The notes under the pieces were generated by a model. The model searched no databases. It saw nothing but the letters and a program-made list of their open reading frames with translations, and was not told the DNA's origin. Source: Sorghum bicolor (lineage: Eukaryota; Streptophyta; Magnoliopsida; Poales; Poaceae). Taken from it: a stretch of 64,000 nucleotides of DNA. Both the position numbers and the translations under genes were made by a program. The stretch spans positions 58,806,156 to 58,870,155 of the forward strand of contig NC_012874.2 of assembly GCF_000003195.3 (NCBI RefSeq), in the 5' to 3' direction. Shown piece by piece: positions 36,637-49,012 of the stretch. Within the stretch, counting starts at the first letter, position 1. Each line of letters starts with the position of its first letter.

Positions 36637-37377
36637 TGTAACGTCCCGCCTCCTCAAGACCGGGTCCGCTTACATCTGGTAACTTTTTTAGGACATAGTC
36701 AGTCCCCACAGACCAACACTAGTCTTTTTTGCACACTTTGTCTTCACTCGTGCGCACCCAGAAAGTACTTCCCGGTCGGTCACCCATCCCTAAATTTCTC
36801 TAGACCAAGCACGTTTAACTTTAGAGTACTTTAGAGATGTGCTTCCGAAAAAAAGTTACAATTTGTTGGTATGAGTCTCCTATTAATCCTATTAAGCCCT
36901 GGGCCGGGTGTTACATCCTCACTTCCTTAAGAGATCGACGTCCTCGTCGATCAACCCCAAGCCAGGAACGTCCCCCACGTCCGTGCATCCAGTACCAGCA
37001 CATGTGTCATGCTGTGCGACCACTCCGGGTCCACACCAGCCATGCACACCATGCGTGCGCAAGTGCGACACACGCACTCGTGAAACCGCGAGAGTCGGCT
37101 CTGATACCATTCTATAACGTCTCGCCTCCACGAGACCGGACCCGCTTACATCTGGCAGCTTTTCTAGGATATAGTCAGTCCCCACAGACCAACACTAGTC
37201 TTTTCTGCACACTTTGTCCTCACTCGTGCGCACCCAAAAAGTACTTCTCGGTCGGTCACCCATCCCTAAATTGCTCTAGGCCAAGCACGCTTTAGAGATG
37301 TGCTTCCGAAAAAGAAGTTGCAACTTGTTGGTATGAGTCTCCTATTAATCCTATTAAGCCCTGAGTCGGGTGTTACA
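36637..37377 (-). mobile_element. TRIM (miniature LTR retrotransposon), complete
   Basis: Two direct LTRs (36637-36915 and 37113-37377) share the ends TGTAACGTC.../...GGGTGTTACA and surround only about 197 bp. On the minus strand a perfect 12-base primer-binding site for initiator Met-tRNA (TGGTATCAGAGC; 37109-37098) lies 3 bases inside the right LTR. A purine-rich tract (AAGGAAGTGAGGA) abuts the left LTR. Perfect 5-bp target duplications GTATT lie at 36632-36636 and 37378-37382. There is no coding capacity. One LTR starts TATA instead of TGTA and has a 14-bp deletion, so it is not recent. Confidence 0.9.
37098..37109 (-). promoter_or_regulatory. tRNA-iMet primer-binding site of the TRIM
   Basis: The minus strand reads TGGTATCAGAGC, complementary to the 3' end of plant initiator methionine tRNA, located 3 bases from the element's 5' LTR. 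It sets the orientation of the element. Confidence 0.88.
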
Positions 37378-38130
37378 GTATTGTTCTAACTTTAGGGTTT
37401 ATAGTGTACCTCATGGCCCTAACCTGTTATAATAGGCCTATGGAAGGCTTCATAGTGTATCCTGCCCACTCACTGGGAAGTACCCTGCCCATTCACCCCA
37501 GGCATATAGGCAACATGACTTGTGGTGAAAGTGCACCACCTCTGCAGAGTGTAAAACTGTTATAACACCCATGCTCACCATTATGAGCGGCATACAAAAC
37601 TCACAGAATAATGGTTTCTTATAACAATGTTTACACATGATGATGTTATGATGTTGACTCAATGATTCTTTGTGATTCTAAAAAATCATGTGGGTTAATT
37701 GGGAGCTTAAGCATATCTTGAAATTAATTAATTCTAAAATATTGACTTACTAAAATGTTAATGTAGTAAACCGAGTCTAATCTTTCGAGGCTCATGAATC
37801 CCCATATTATGCTTGTGGAGTATGGAATGTACTCACTCTTGTTTATATTTCTTTCGGATAAAATCCTGGATGGGTAACTGATGGAGGTGGATAGGAAGAA
37901 TTCCCTGAGGACTTTTAGGCTTGTGTTTCACTAGTCGACCTTCCGTGTATGATGGCCTTCAAGAGAGTTATCTTTACCGTTTCCATTTGGTGTATAAGAC
38001 TATGTGTTGTTCTAACTACGCTATGTTTAAACACTGTGATGATGCTATGTAATTTGTAGCTTATGTGTGATTGTTTCCGGGGCACACATGAGTTTTTACA
38101 TTCAATTTTATCGTAAAATTGGGTGTGACA

Positions 38131-41100
38131 CAGAATTATAAATTCTAATCTTCAAGTGAAGCCTCCAAACACCATGGGTACAGTCTGACTTGGGGTTCAT
38201 ATGCCTAGGACTTCTCAGAAACTTAATTAAGCTCCACCTTCTCTTATCCATGTAGGATTTTTATCCAAGTAACTGAAAAGTAAAGCAAGCATAAAAAAAC
38301 CACCACTTAACAAGCATCATATGAGGGGGTGTAGGCTCAATAAGCAAATTAAGTAGAATCGAGTTTATCATTAGAACCTGAGTTGCTAAATTATGCTTAA
38401 GCTACAGTTCCACATACTCATGAACAATAGCAATATGACAATTATAAATAAACATGATCATCAACAACATAGTACAATAAGAACCCATAATTTCGTTAGT
38501 TTTCTAAGTCGCTCGTGACCGTGAGCACGTGTCACACCCATATTTTAAGAACAAAATAGGATGCATAAAAGACTCATATGTGCCCCAGAACAGTCACACA
38601 CATAAGTAGACAAATCTCAAATGTACCATTGCAATGTTTATTACATAGCGAAACATAATAAAACACATAGTCTTACACAATAATGATAGTAAGAAATAAA
38701 CAACGCTCTCGATGGAAGCACCACACAGGGACACTGTTGACTGGTTGACTCCAAGCCTAATACTCATAACGGTAGTCCTCATTCCAAACATCATCACTTG
38801 CATAACCTGGGGTGTTAGAAAATTGCAAGAGTGAGCACATATCTTACTCAACAAGTATAACCAGGGGTTCATGAGGCTCAAATAGCTGACACTGGTTTGA
38901 CTGTATTTAGCTTTTAATAGTGGATAGCATGTTCATAATTAGATAGCAAATGTCAAGGTAGCATAAATAATCCAATAATCACATGATCAGGTGTAAGCAT
39001 AATTAACTCATAGCATAAACGATAATCAAATGAACATAATAACATAATAAGCTCATCATCTTAATGTAGATGTCCCCAAGGCCGCTCCTGACCGTGAGCT
39101 CGGCTAGTATACTAGTTTTTAACACTCTGCAGAGGTTGTACATCTTTACCCATGAGTCATGATTTACCCTTTCGCCCGAGGTAGCTAGTCTCTTAACCCC
39201 CTTCCTAGGGAGGTCGGCATGGATCCCTATGAAGCCTTTCAAAAGTTCGTCTAACATGTTAGGGCCGCAAGGTTTCCTTTGCGAGCAGATATAGATACCC
39301 CCTTTCGAATGGCACAATGACGCGCAGCCTATACACATAGGGACAGGGGCTGGCACTATACTCATGTCGGTTCAGCCCCTCCGCCCTTTCGAGTAACCTC
39401 TAACAAGATAGAAAAGGTCTTCATACTGAGCTAAAGCCAGAGCCATTATAGCCCTCATGGTTGCACTGTTATCCCGGGTGATCACGTACAGACAAGATCT
39501 CATACAGTTATTTGTCATTCCTTTATGTTCATTGCACAGCTATTAATCATCTTACAAGATCATGGATTATATCAAGCACTAGCACATCTATACCAAATGC
39601 ATATCAAGTAGGTAGCAAGGAATCCAGGTAACAATCATCTATGATTTTGCTAAGGTTGACAAGGTGGAAGCATGCATATGACATATATATGTATTTATAA
39701 GTGAATAGGTAACAAGGATGATCCCAAGTTATACTTGCCTTGATCAAAGCGCTCCTGAGCCTGCTGGTCTTCAAGGGCTTGGTCTTGATCACCAACGTAC
39801 GGCTCACCGTCTATTCCCAAACATCAATCAACAACACGCAATCCAATGTAGACAATCATACACAAAGCAAACAAACTATAATTAGAACATTACACCAACA
39901 GTGAGAAATCAAAGATAAAAGTTTATGAAAATATTCTACGCAGCGCTACGATCACACAAACGTAAAGTTCACGAAAATCGGAATTAAAACGTGGAAGATA
40001 TGAATTTTCTAAGATTTCCTATAGAAAAATCATTAATTAAATGCTACTGCAGAAATAAAAAGTTTCAAAACAGTAAACTAATACTCCTAACAAGTAGAGC
40101 TCGTGAATACGAATCTAACGAAATTTGAATGGACAAAAACGGAGTTAAAATGAGCATTTTATAAGCAAAACAAAATCAGTGGCATTTTTGTAAATAGCTG
40201 AAACGTAAACTGACTCAAACCGACAGGAATAAGCCTTCGGATTTGAAAAGCGTAAACCAGTGGATACGCCTTGGACCGCGGGTTAGATTTCAAAGAAACT
40301 CAGGGTCTCTTTAGGAAAATGCGCAGGGAAGGGGTATGTTTTACTTTCGGCCTTTAGATCTCGATCCAACGGCTCGGGCACGTCCAAGGGGGGTCCGTGG
40401 CGGCGGGCCGGCCACCAGGAAAACCTCCGGCGTGGCGGCGCCATTGACGGCCGCGGGGAGCTCGCCGGCGTCGACGGATTTCACGATTCCGTGCACCAAA
40501 TCGCGAAAGGAAAACGCCACGGGGTAGAGGAGCTCACCGGGGTCTCGCTGGGGGTGTTTTGTTGGGCCGAGGAGCAAGGGGAGGGGCTCGCGGCGTGCAG
40601 TAGCTCGCTCTCAACCTCGGCGAGATCCGAAACAAAGGAAGACAGCGGCTAGGGCTTCTTAGGCGGGCGTCTAAACGAGAAAGGGGTCCGCTGTGATGAT
40701 TGGAAGCTTTATAGGGCGCCGGGTAATCGATTTGGCAAGAAACCGCGGCTTTTCCGGGATTGGATTCGGCCGGAGGTGTCGTGTCCTGTTCGGACTCGAG
40801 GAGGAAGAAGGAGGCGGTCGCTGACATGCGGGCCCGGCCGTCAATCACAGAGAAAGGAGAAAGGAGAGGACGCGGGCCGCGGGGCTGTTGGGCTGCGAGG
40901 TTAGCTGGGCTGGCTGGAGTTTGGCTGGGCCGCGGCCAGCTCCACGGTTGCCCCCTTTTAACTGCCTTTTCTTTTTATTTTCTTTCTCAATTCCTTTTTC
41001 CAAAGAAGTTTTGAAGCAAAATAATTAAAATAAAAACAGAACAAACAGTACAAAAACAACTATGCTCCAGCATGAATACAAAATCACGTTTCTAAGCTTA

Positions 41101-43614
41101 TGATAAGTTTTAATTTTCATAAAATTATTTATTTGCTAGATTCAAATACCCACAAAAATACTTAAATAAATCAGATTAATTTCTATTAATTGAAATCAAA
41201 ATTTTGGGTGTTACAGCACGTCTATTATAACAATTTTACACTCTGCACAAGTTGTACATTTTCACCATGAGCCATGATTTACCCTTTTGCCCGAGGTGAT
41301 CAGTCACTTAACCCACTACCAAGAAAGGTTGGCAGGACTCATTATGAAGTCTTTCAATGGTTCGTCTAACAAGTTAGGACCGCTAGGATTCCTCGACAAA
41401 TAGATGTAGGAACCCCCTTTCGTATGGCATAAATACTTCATGACTATACTCATAAGAATAGGGGCAGTCCTATACCGCAACGTGGCAAGCCCCTTTTTAT
41501 GTCTTAAAGATAACCTCTAACAAGTTAAAAAAGATCTTGATACTGATTTTGGTGACAGATAAGTCCTTATGATTCCATGTTACTAAAAAGCAAATTTTAA
41601 ACATCATTACATATGCCATTAGCCAAAAATGTTAGGGAGCTTTCATTGTTAAGTACGGCAACTACCAAAACTACTCATATGCACATACCCAGTAGGTAAC
41701 GAGAAATAGGTTAACAAAAGTATACTAGGTAAGGTCCTTAATGTTTCATCATATTAGACACATGCACATGAAAAGACGATTATAATATTATTAGGTAACA
41801 AGGAGCCTCATATTATACTTACCTTTTACACTTACTCAAACTTCCTCATACATTGCTTGTGGTCGTCATCCTGTGATCTTCAACACTCACAAGTGGTTCT
41901 CGTTCTACTCCTAGCTAGCACCAAGCATAGACAAATATACAAGCAACAAATAAAAGCAACTAAGAATAGTACATCCCACAAGATAAAACAACATACTAAA
42001 AAGGAGCTAGTTCTACTGTCACAAGATCACAAGAAACTCTGATAACGAAACTATTGTTGAAATGAAAAGAAATGACTACCGAAAGATTTATATTATTTAT
42101 AAAAGAAACAACTATAAGCTTGATTTATTTTAGTTAAACAAAATCATAGAAAATTTCTTAATTCAATTTGAACAAACCATAATTTAATTTAAATGCCATG
42201 TCAAATCTAGTCATATTTTTCATATAAATATTATTGCATATTTAAGCTAGTTGAACATTAACTTTGTCAAATGAAAAGAAAGGTTAAACACATCCTCAAA
42301 CTACACGTGATGTCAGTTTAAGCTAATCAAGATATAATTTTGAAACACATCGGTGATAGCAATGAACCATATTAGTATTTGTATATAAATCACCTTATAA
42401 AACCTATGTTGCTTTTAATTTATAAAACAAGTTTCATAGACCTTAACCAAATTAAAATTTAAATCATAAAATTCAGAAACCTGTGATATGGTAAACATCA
42501 TCAACACTAATATGTAGCTCGTATCTCCTAACACAAAACGGACTTATAAAACGAATAAAAGATAGAGATAATACCAGCAGTGGCAAAGCTGTAAATACTT
42601 TGTCTTCTTCCTTGGTCCAATCAACTTATAAAGTATGGCCACCATGAAAGCTCTGGTGGGGGACTTCCTGCGGCGGGGGGAAATGGTTCGGCCGGCTACG
42701 CCTGAGGTGCGAGATGCATCAGGACGCGGTGGTGGCCCGCGGGGTCGCGGCACGGGGCTGTATCGGCCGGCCCCGGAAGGGAACAACAGCAGCGGCCTGC
42801 TGCTGCCTGTGTCCACGCAGTCACACGCGCGCAAGGGCCGGGCCGGGGACAGACCATGAGAAGGGGGGGGGGGGGGGGTAGGTCCTGCTGTAGTGGGTGT
42901 TGTGGAGCTCGCCGAGGAGGGTAGCAGCACCTAGATGGACGAAATCGAAGAGCTTCAAGGCATCCATGGAAGTTGCCGGAATCCTCACCGGAAAAGAGAG
43001 AGAAATCTGGGATTCGATGATATGGCCATGGATTCGAGAAAAGGATGACACCATGCTGAAGAGAATGACTAGACCAACCTCGTGATGGTGTCATTTTCCA
43101 CCAAAACACGTCAAATTGGCCAGAAAAGCTCGCCGGAGTTATATAGTTACCAAAGTTCGGTTTTGGATCTAAGCTGAGAGAAGCGGCGGCTACAAAAACA
43201 AGTTGTACTTGTGGAAAATTCGTGTTGAGTAGATCGCCGGCATATATATAGTTGTATGGTTTAGGATTTGGGAAAACGAGTTATTTTACAATAATTTCGG
43301 GATTTTTAGAAAATTATTGTCTGAAATCATTTTAAATCTCCAAAAAATATTTCCAAAATATCAAAAAATACATGAAAAGTTTAAGAGATAGATTGGTTGA
43401 TGATGAATGCAAATAAAGTATTTGAAGCTCAAAAAAAGGGATTTTACTACATCCAATAATTAGATACTGCTCTTGGAAAAATAGAAGGACTGGACGACGT
43501 CTAAAAGTGTTTTTAAAAACTTACCACACAAAAAAGCACCAAAACCAAGCAAACAGACAAGCACCACATTAATGAAAGTCCATCAAATTAATTTGAAAAA
43601 TTTGGGATGTGACA
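38131..43614 (-). repeat. Del/Tekay-family LTR, minus strand, split by a solo LTR
   Basis: On the minus strand it starts TGTCACATCCC at 43614 and shares the CAGAGTGTAAAA and AAGGGTAAATCATG landmarks with the other family members. It is interrupted at 38525-41220 by a solo LTR of the same family. The remaining left piece (38131-38529) runs directly against the end of the opposite-strand LTR at 38130 without its own terminus, so its 3' end is lost. A run of 16 G occurs at 42863-42878. GC-rich ORFs at 42540-43110 belong to the LTR. Confidence 0.65.
38530..41215 (-). repeat. solo LTR, Del/Tekay family, with GCACG target duplication
   Basis: The plus-strand ends TGTCACACCC and GGGTGTTACA enclose 2686 bp. 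The 5-bp direct repeats GCACG at 38525-38529 and 41216-41220 are perfect, and no internal domain is present, so it is a solo LTR formed by LTR-LTR recombination. It inserted into another LTR of the same family and orientation: the sequence to its right (41221 onward, CTCTGCACAAGTTGTACA) parallels its own interior near 39125. Confidence 0.88.
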
Positions 43615-43634
43615 GAAGTGGCTGCTGGTAATAA

Positions 43635-44293
43635 GAGCATCTCCAAGAGTTTGCTAAATTATGCTTGGCAAATTTTGTGATTTGTCTACTCCCAAAAACA
43701 TATGCCAAGTAAAAAAATTAGCTCATGTCCAAGAGTTTGGTATTTTTAACTTGCCAAAATTGAAAAAGAAGGCTCATAAACTAATTTCTTTGCACAAGTA
43801 TCATTGAGTTTCATGATTTGACAATATTGTCCAATTATGAACTAACTAGGCTCAAAAGATTCGTCTCGCAAATTACAAATAATTATGCAATTAGTTATTT
43901 TTTTATCTATAAAATCTAAAAAATTTAGAAAATTTTTAAAACTAAACAAGGCCTATTTATTCATGAGGAGCAGGAATCTTTCGTGTGGACTAGCAGAGGT
44001 GAGATGACATGCCCATGAGGCGAGGAGATGTGCCCACGGCAGCAGCAGGCGACAGGCCGGTGCCTTTCAAACAGCGACATGCATTTAGGTGGCGCGCGCG
44101 AAGGCAGCGGGCGGCGCGCGAACCCGCGATGCCAAGTGCCATACTCACGCGTATATTTACGCGTTGCTAAAGAAAATATGTCAACTTTCTACTTTTGCTA
44201 AGTTGGGATGCCAAATTGTTGAAGGATGTTTTTTTATGTTTTGCTAAAAATTTATAGATGCCAAGTTAATATAGCAAATTCTTGGACATGCTC
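43635..44293. mobile_element. Tourist-like MITE, 'GAGCATCTCC' family, with nested fragment
   Basis: The inverted ends GAGCATCTCCAAGAG and CTTGGACATGCTC are flanked by TAA at 43632-43634 and 44294-44296. At 659 bp it is longer than its relatives. It holds an internal piece (about 43820-43953) ending ACTAAACAAGGCC that belongs to the other Tourist-like family, plus GC-rich sequence at 43980-44130. Confidence 0.8.
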
Positions 44294-44295
44294 TA

Positions 44296-45058
44296 AGGCA
44301 CTACTATTATGACCAGAAAAAATTATTGGTACGCAAAGTTGAGTCGATAATTTTCTCACTGCCTAGATCTTTTGACCAGTCTTTAGCTTGCACAAATGTA
44401 AAACGTGGGGCAATGTGTGGGGGAGCTGAACATACGTACGTGTGCGCTGGTGCCACAACAATTCCTCGTGTCTCGTGGTCATATCACGTGTTGACAATGC
44501 TAAGTTTTTTATGAATTTTGTCCATGCACCTCTTTCCCCTATCACCACGACCTAGCTGTGGGCAATGCCGCAATGGAAGTATGGAACAGTATGTATATAT
44601 GACTTCATTTCTTCGATAATCAATCACACCCTAATAATAACAATGAGAAAGTAAAAAAAATGTAAAGTCGCCGTGTTCGTTTTCAAGATTGTTGACCCCG
44701 ACAATGCAAAGAAAGAGATGATGACAAGTGACATGGTTGAGCGCGCGGACCGAAGTATGTAGCGCATTGTCAGAACAACGCGGTCAGTGGCCTCCTTTTT
44801 CCCCGGACGGCGCATGGTCGTCGGACTTGGGGTCATGCATCCGGCATCCATGCATGCAAGAGGGCGGCTCACCGGTCGACCCGCAAAGAATGCTGGCTCT
44901 CCAAGACCATGTCGCACAATGGCAGTCATCACCCGTAGTTGTATGGAAAACGCAGAAGTGGCCTAAACCTCAGCCCCTCTGCCACAAGGTCATGTAATGG
45001 TTGAGATCTGAGAGGTAGGAGTATAAATGTTTAGCCGATACCCGCGCTCCTTGCTATG
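44296..45058. other. unassigned intergenic DNA
   Basis: No gene recognised. A minus-strand open frame at 44624-44932 and plus-strand overlap at 44728-44997 show no similarity I can name. Confidence 0.35.
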
Positions 45059-45388
45059 GAGCATCTCCAAGAGTACCCAAAAAAGTCTCTTGATCTAGGA
45101 ATTCCGGCAACATCGAAAACAAATCGTCTCGAATGACTCCCAAACCCCCATTCTAATCGTTTGGCACTTGGAAGGAAACCACCCCCACACGCGTAAAGTT
45201 ACGTGTGCACATCATCGCCCCAATCTGAGGTGGAAGGACGTGGAGAAGAAAATAAGTAGGACAGTTTCCTGATTTAAATGTATAAGAGAGAAATAAAATA
45301 TAAAAGTGGCTATTGTCATTTAGAAATAGTTTTGGACTCATGATGCAAAGTTACCTTCTACTTGAATGTTGAAATGTTGGAGATGCTC
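45059..45388. mobile_element. MITE, 'GAGCATCTCC' family
   Basis: The inverted ends GAGCATCTCCAAGAG and TGTTGGAGATGCTC bound about 330 bp. Target duplication is not clear (ATG on one side, TTA on the other), so one border may be off by a few bases. Confidence 0.65.
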
Positions 45389-45601
45389 TTAGGCCATGTT
45401 TCGTTGCACTAAGTAATAGGTTGCTATAGATGCTAAAAAAGTCTTTTGTTCATCCAAACAACCTAGCTTATAGCCGAATTTCCCATCTTAAACTATTCAA
45501 CCACCTAGCTTATAAAAAAATTCTTTGTATAATAATATTCCATGAAATAAATATGCTAAGTTTATCATATCTTTAATGCCATACCTTTTTTACTATAGAT
45601 T

Positions 45602-46701
45602 GGAAAAAGTCTACATCACCCCCTGAACTATGGGGTGGTGTCTACTTTACCCCCCGAACTATGAAACAGTCTAATTTACCCCCTGAACTATCGAAAACCG
45701 TTCAAATCACCCACCCGGGTGGTTTTTGCTGGCGGTTTTGCTACAGTACCGTTGTTTTGATTTTTTGTTTTTCCCTATTTGTTTTCATATAATCTTTGAA
45801 AAATCATAGTAAATCACAGAAAAATGATAAAATAGAAAAAATAATTTTGTTGGACTCCACATGAGTAGATCTACGCAATGAATATATAATATGGTATACT
45901 TTAGTACAAATTTTTTCTGTAGCTTTAAATTAGTTAGAAAAATCAAAATTTATCTATAATTAACTGGAATAATTCATAGCTGCAGCTTCTGTGGTCCAAT
46001 TGTGGAAAAATTGTTTTTGTGGACTAATTATNNNNNNNNNNNNNNNNNNNNNNNNNNNNNNNNNNNNNNNNNNNNNNNNNNNNNNNNNNNNNNNNNNNNN
46101 NNNNNNNNNNNNNNNNNNNNNNNNNNNNNNNNNNNNNNNNNNNNNNNNNNNNNNNNNNNNNNNNNNNNNNNNNNNNNNNNNNNNNNNNNNNNNNNNNNNN
46201 NNNNNNNNNNNNNNNNNNNNNNNNNNNNNNNNNNNNNNNNNNNNNNNNNNNNNNNNNNNNNNNNNNNNNNNNNNNNNNNNNNNNNNNNNNNNNNNNNNNN
46301 NNNNNNNNNNNNNNNNNNNNNNNNNNNNNNNNNNNNNNNNNNNNNNNNNNNNNNNNNNNNNNNNNNNNNNNNNNNNNNNNNNNNNNNNNNNNNNNNNNNN
46401 NNNNNNNNNNNNNNNNNNNNNNNNNNNNNNNNNNNNNNNNNNNNNNNNNNNNNNNNNNNNNNNNNNNNNNNNNNNNNNNNNNNNNNNNNNNNNNNNNNNN
46501 NNNNNNNNNNNNNNNNNNNNNNNNNNNNNNNNNNNNNNNNNNNNNNNNNNNNNNNNNNNNNNNNNNNNNNNNNNNNNNNNNNNNNNNNNNNNNNNNNNNN
46601 NNNNNNNNNNNNNNNNTCAGGGGGTAAATTAGAAGGTTTCATAGTTCGGGGGTTAAAGTAGACACCATCTCATAGTTCAGCGGCTGATGTAGACTTTTTC
46701 C
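45602..46701. mobile_element. Mutator-like element with long inverted repeats, spanning an assembly gap
   Basis: The left end begins GGAAAAAGTCTACATCACC and the right end is its reverse complement, ending GTAGACTTTTTCC. The two inverted repeats match over more than 80 bases with few differences. Perfect 10-bp direct repeats ACTATAGATT lie at 45592-45601 and 46702-46711, in the 8-11 bp range typical of Mutator-like elements. The interior is mostly the N gap 46032-46616; no transposase is visible. Confidence 0.85.
46032..46616. other. assembly gap (585 N)
   Basis: A run of 585 N inside the Mutator-like element. Open frames through it are artefacts. Confidence 0.95.
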
Positions 46702-46711
46702 ACTATAGATT

Positions 46712-48538
46712 TCCATAGGATAAACTTTGATTACAGATAAGTTAAATAAGTCAAAAGAGTTGGTCGTAAAAGCTACTATATTGCAACATGATTCAAAATA
46801 ATTTGAAATGAAATCTTACTATAGATGGTCTATTTACAATACATTCGACATATAAACATTTTTAATAAGAAAAAAATAAAACGAAAATTCAGAACAAATG
46901 TACAATAAGTGGAAGAGTATAAACTTAACTTCTGGATTAAACAACAACTAACAAGATAAAAGTTTAGAGCCAAAATATAGAACGCTATAACAAAAGACGA
47001 TACAACAAGTGGTGATATAGTTGAATCATAGATCCCAACTGTATCATATAAAAACATGCAGATAGGCAATGCAAATGATGAAAACACAAAGAGTTTATGG
47101 CATTTTTTTCAGAATTGGATAGGGATTATAGGGCATCTAAATAAATATGAAATATATTAAGAAATAAATAAAGAAAAAGTTAAGAAAATTAGTTTTTGAC
47201 TAGCGCTACTAACTAAAATATATTTTTATCTACAATTTTTTAATACTTATGTCACAAAGATTTTAGGCGTTCGACAGCAAGAGTTCATAGGTTAGTGTAA
47301 CCAATTTGATTAATAGCCTCTCAAAATCAGCTAGGTTTTCACTTTTAAAAAATTTATTGTGCCCTGTATTTCGAAACGGGTGCTGTTTTACCGTTCACGA
47401 CCTTTGATTTATACAAGCGGCCTGACCAGCGGTGAGAATGTAATAGGTTTCCGATAAGATACGCAAAAAAGTTATAATATTAAAAAAAATATTTCTGGTT
47501 GCAAGTCTATTGGCATAATTACTGTACAGCAATTTTATGTAGATTGAAACACTGTGGTGTAAAACTGTCGAACGTCGTCACGACTTGAAGTCCAAGTAAA
47601 AAAGTTACGGCGAATCGTTGATATTTATATAGAATATATATACGAGAAAACTTTTCCCTGGAGGCACAAGATCAGAGTCACACATCACGTGGTAAGACTA
47701 AGAAAGTGGCCTGGTCTTAGTAAAACTGTTATCGCTAACGGACGAGTTAACGAGCGGCTAAGTAAACTCACGTGTATATAGCCCGTGCACGCAACGCGAC
47801 AAGTTTTTCTCATCCACGCCCTTGACTTTAAGGTGTTGTGTTGACTGTGGAGCTTCGTTAGCGGCGTATGACCCTGTTTATTTAGAGAGAGCCAGGATAC
47901 AATCTCAATATTTACCTATCCAGTCACAAGCTCGGGTGAAAATGGAAATCAATTTTCTGGGTAGGTTTCACAAGTGTTGCTATCCAATTGCCTCTCTAGA
48001 AATCCATCACTATGTACTTGTGTAATTCATAAAAAAAATATACACGGACTTTGTAACTTATGAAATTTTATGTGTATTTTTTATACAATTAACGCACAAC
48101 ACTTGCACACATTCGCAAACAAATAATCTAATGGTTATTAATATTTGTAGTTGTTAAGGTTTGACCAAATTTTATTACAAATAACCTATTTTTATGAGCG
48201 GGCTAGATATAACTTTTGCAAAGTACAGTTAAACTATATACCATGAGATGAATTGTAATAAAACTACATTTAAACTTGCAGGTGTTATGGTATACCAGTA
48301 AAAACAACGCAGGTCCCAGGGTACAAGACTACAATAGTGAGTAAATTGTAACAATTCATGACAATCCAACAATCCGTCCCCACAACTAACAATCTACGGG
48401 ATATGAAATCTATAATGTGCAAGGCAAAACAATAAGGGCCAAAGTATATATGATCCTATATATATTACTTCTTGTTGGAACTGAAGGTATGTTCACCATT
48501 TGGAGCAGGGTATTCTAATTTGTCTGTGACTTGGCAAA
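46712..48538. other. unassigned AT-rich DNA
   Basis: No gene, RNA or bounded repeat recognised. Short open frames at 46830-47087 and 47822-48025 have no similarity I can name. Confidence 0.4.
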
Positions 48539-48540
48539 TA

Positions 48541-48671
48541 GTCCCTTCATTTTAAATTATAAGTTGTTTTAGGTTCTTAAGATACTTATATTTTAATACA
48601 TATTTAGAGAGATACGTCGTAATAAATATTAACCTAGAAAAACTATAGCGACTAACAATTTAGAATGGGAG
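48541..48671. mobile_element. Stowaway-like MITE
   Basis: The end GTCCCTTCATTTTAAATTAT is mirrored by CAATTTAGAATGGGAG at the other end, enclosing 131 bp with flanking TA dinucleotides (48539-48540, 48672-48673). Both the TA duplication and the CTCC(CTTC)-type end are those of the Tc1/mariner-derived Stowaway group. Confidence 0.8.
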
Positions 48672-48824
48672 TAATATGTAGATAGTAAGACAAGAGGACT
48701 CAGAAAAGAGGACTTATTGAAAGGAAACTTCTCAGATCTCACATTTTGGCCTATCCCACACAGTCCACCGTGTTCAAACAAGCCCACGTGAGTTAGTACT
48801 ACAAAATTTGCCGAGATATACTTA

Positions 48825-49012
48825 GGCTCTGTTTAGTTCTCCTTCTCCTTGCTAAATTTTAGTTAACTAAACTTTAGTCACTTTAATAGCTAATAAAGTT
48901 CCAAATATATTGACTAAAATGAGCTAAAATAGTTTAGTTTCATTAGTCACTTAAAAGAGTAAATAAAATAATTTTAGCTAACTAAAATTTAGCAAGGAGA
49001 ACCAGACAAGCC
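48825..49012. mobile_element. palindromic MITE
   Basis: The inverted ends GGCTCTGTTTAGTTCTCC and GGAGAACCAGACAAGCC enclose CTCCTTGCTAAATTTTAGTT mirrored by AACTAAAATTTAGCAAGGAG. The whole 188 bp can therefore fold into a near-continuous hairpin. It is preceded by TTA; the matching TTA on the right is not preserved. Confidence 0.75.

Larger units (their letters stand above)
35940..38130 (+). repeat. Del/Tekay-family LTR (5'-truncated), carrying a TRIM insertion
   Basis: It matches the LTR at 6986-10134 in order: TTTGACCCGTTCAATTTGC near 36390 (cf. 8550), GGTGTATTGTTCTAA around the TRIM insertion (cf. 8790), CAGAGTGTAAAACTG near 37545 (cf. 9545), and the end GGGTGTGACA at 38121-38130. The beginning of the LTR is missing; the left limit is approximate. 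It is split by the TRIM element at 36637-37377. Confidence 0.68.

Noticed and set aside
40336..41014. GC-rich ORFs suggesting a gene start
   Set aside because: Inside the solo LTR at 38530-41215, in the region equivalent to the GC-rich part of the sister LTR.
42544..43109. ORFs of 128-137 codons on the minus strand and a G16 tract
   Set aside because: Part of the minus-strand LTR; Pro-rich frames without similarity. The G tract is simple sequence.
44624..44997. Candidate small gene near 44.7 kb
   Set aside because: Frames on both strands are equally open and neither resembles a known protein.
45991..46661. Open frames of about 200 codons
   Set aside because: Almost entirely unknown residues from the N gap.
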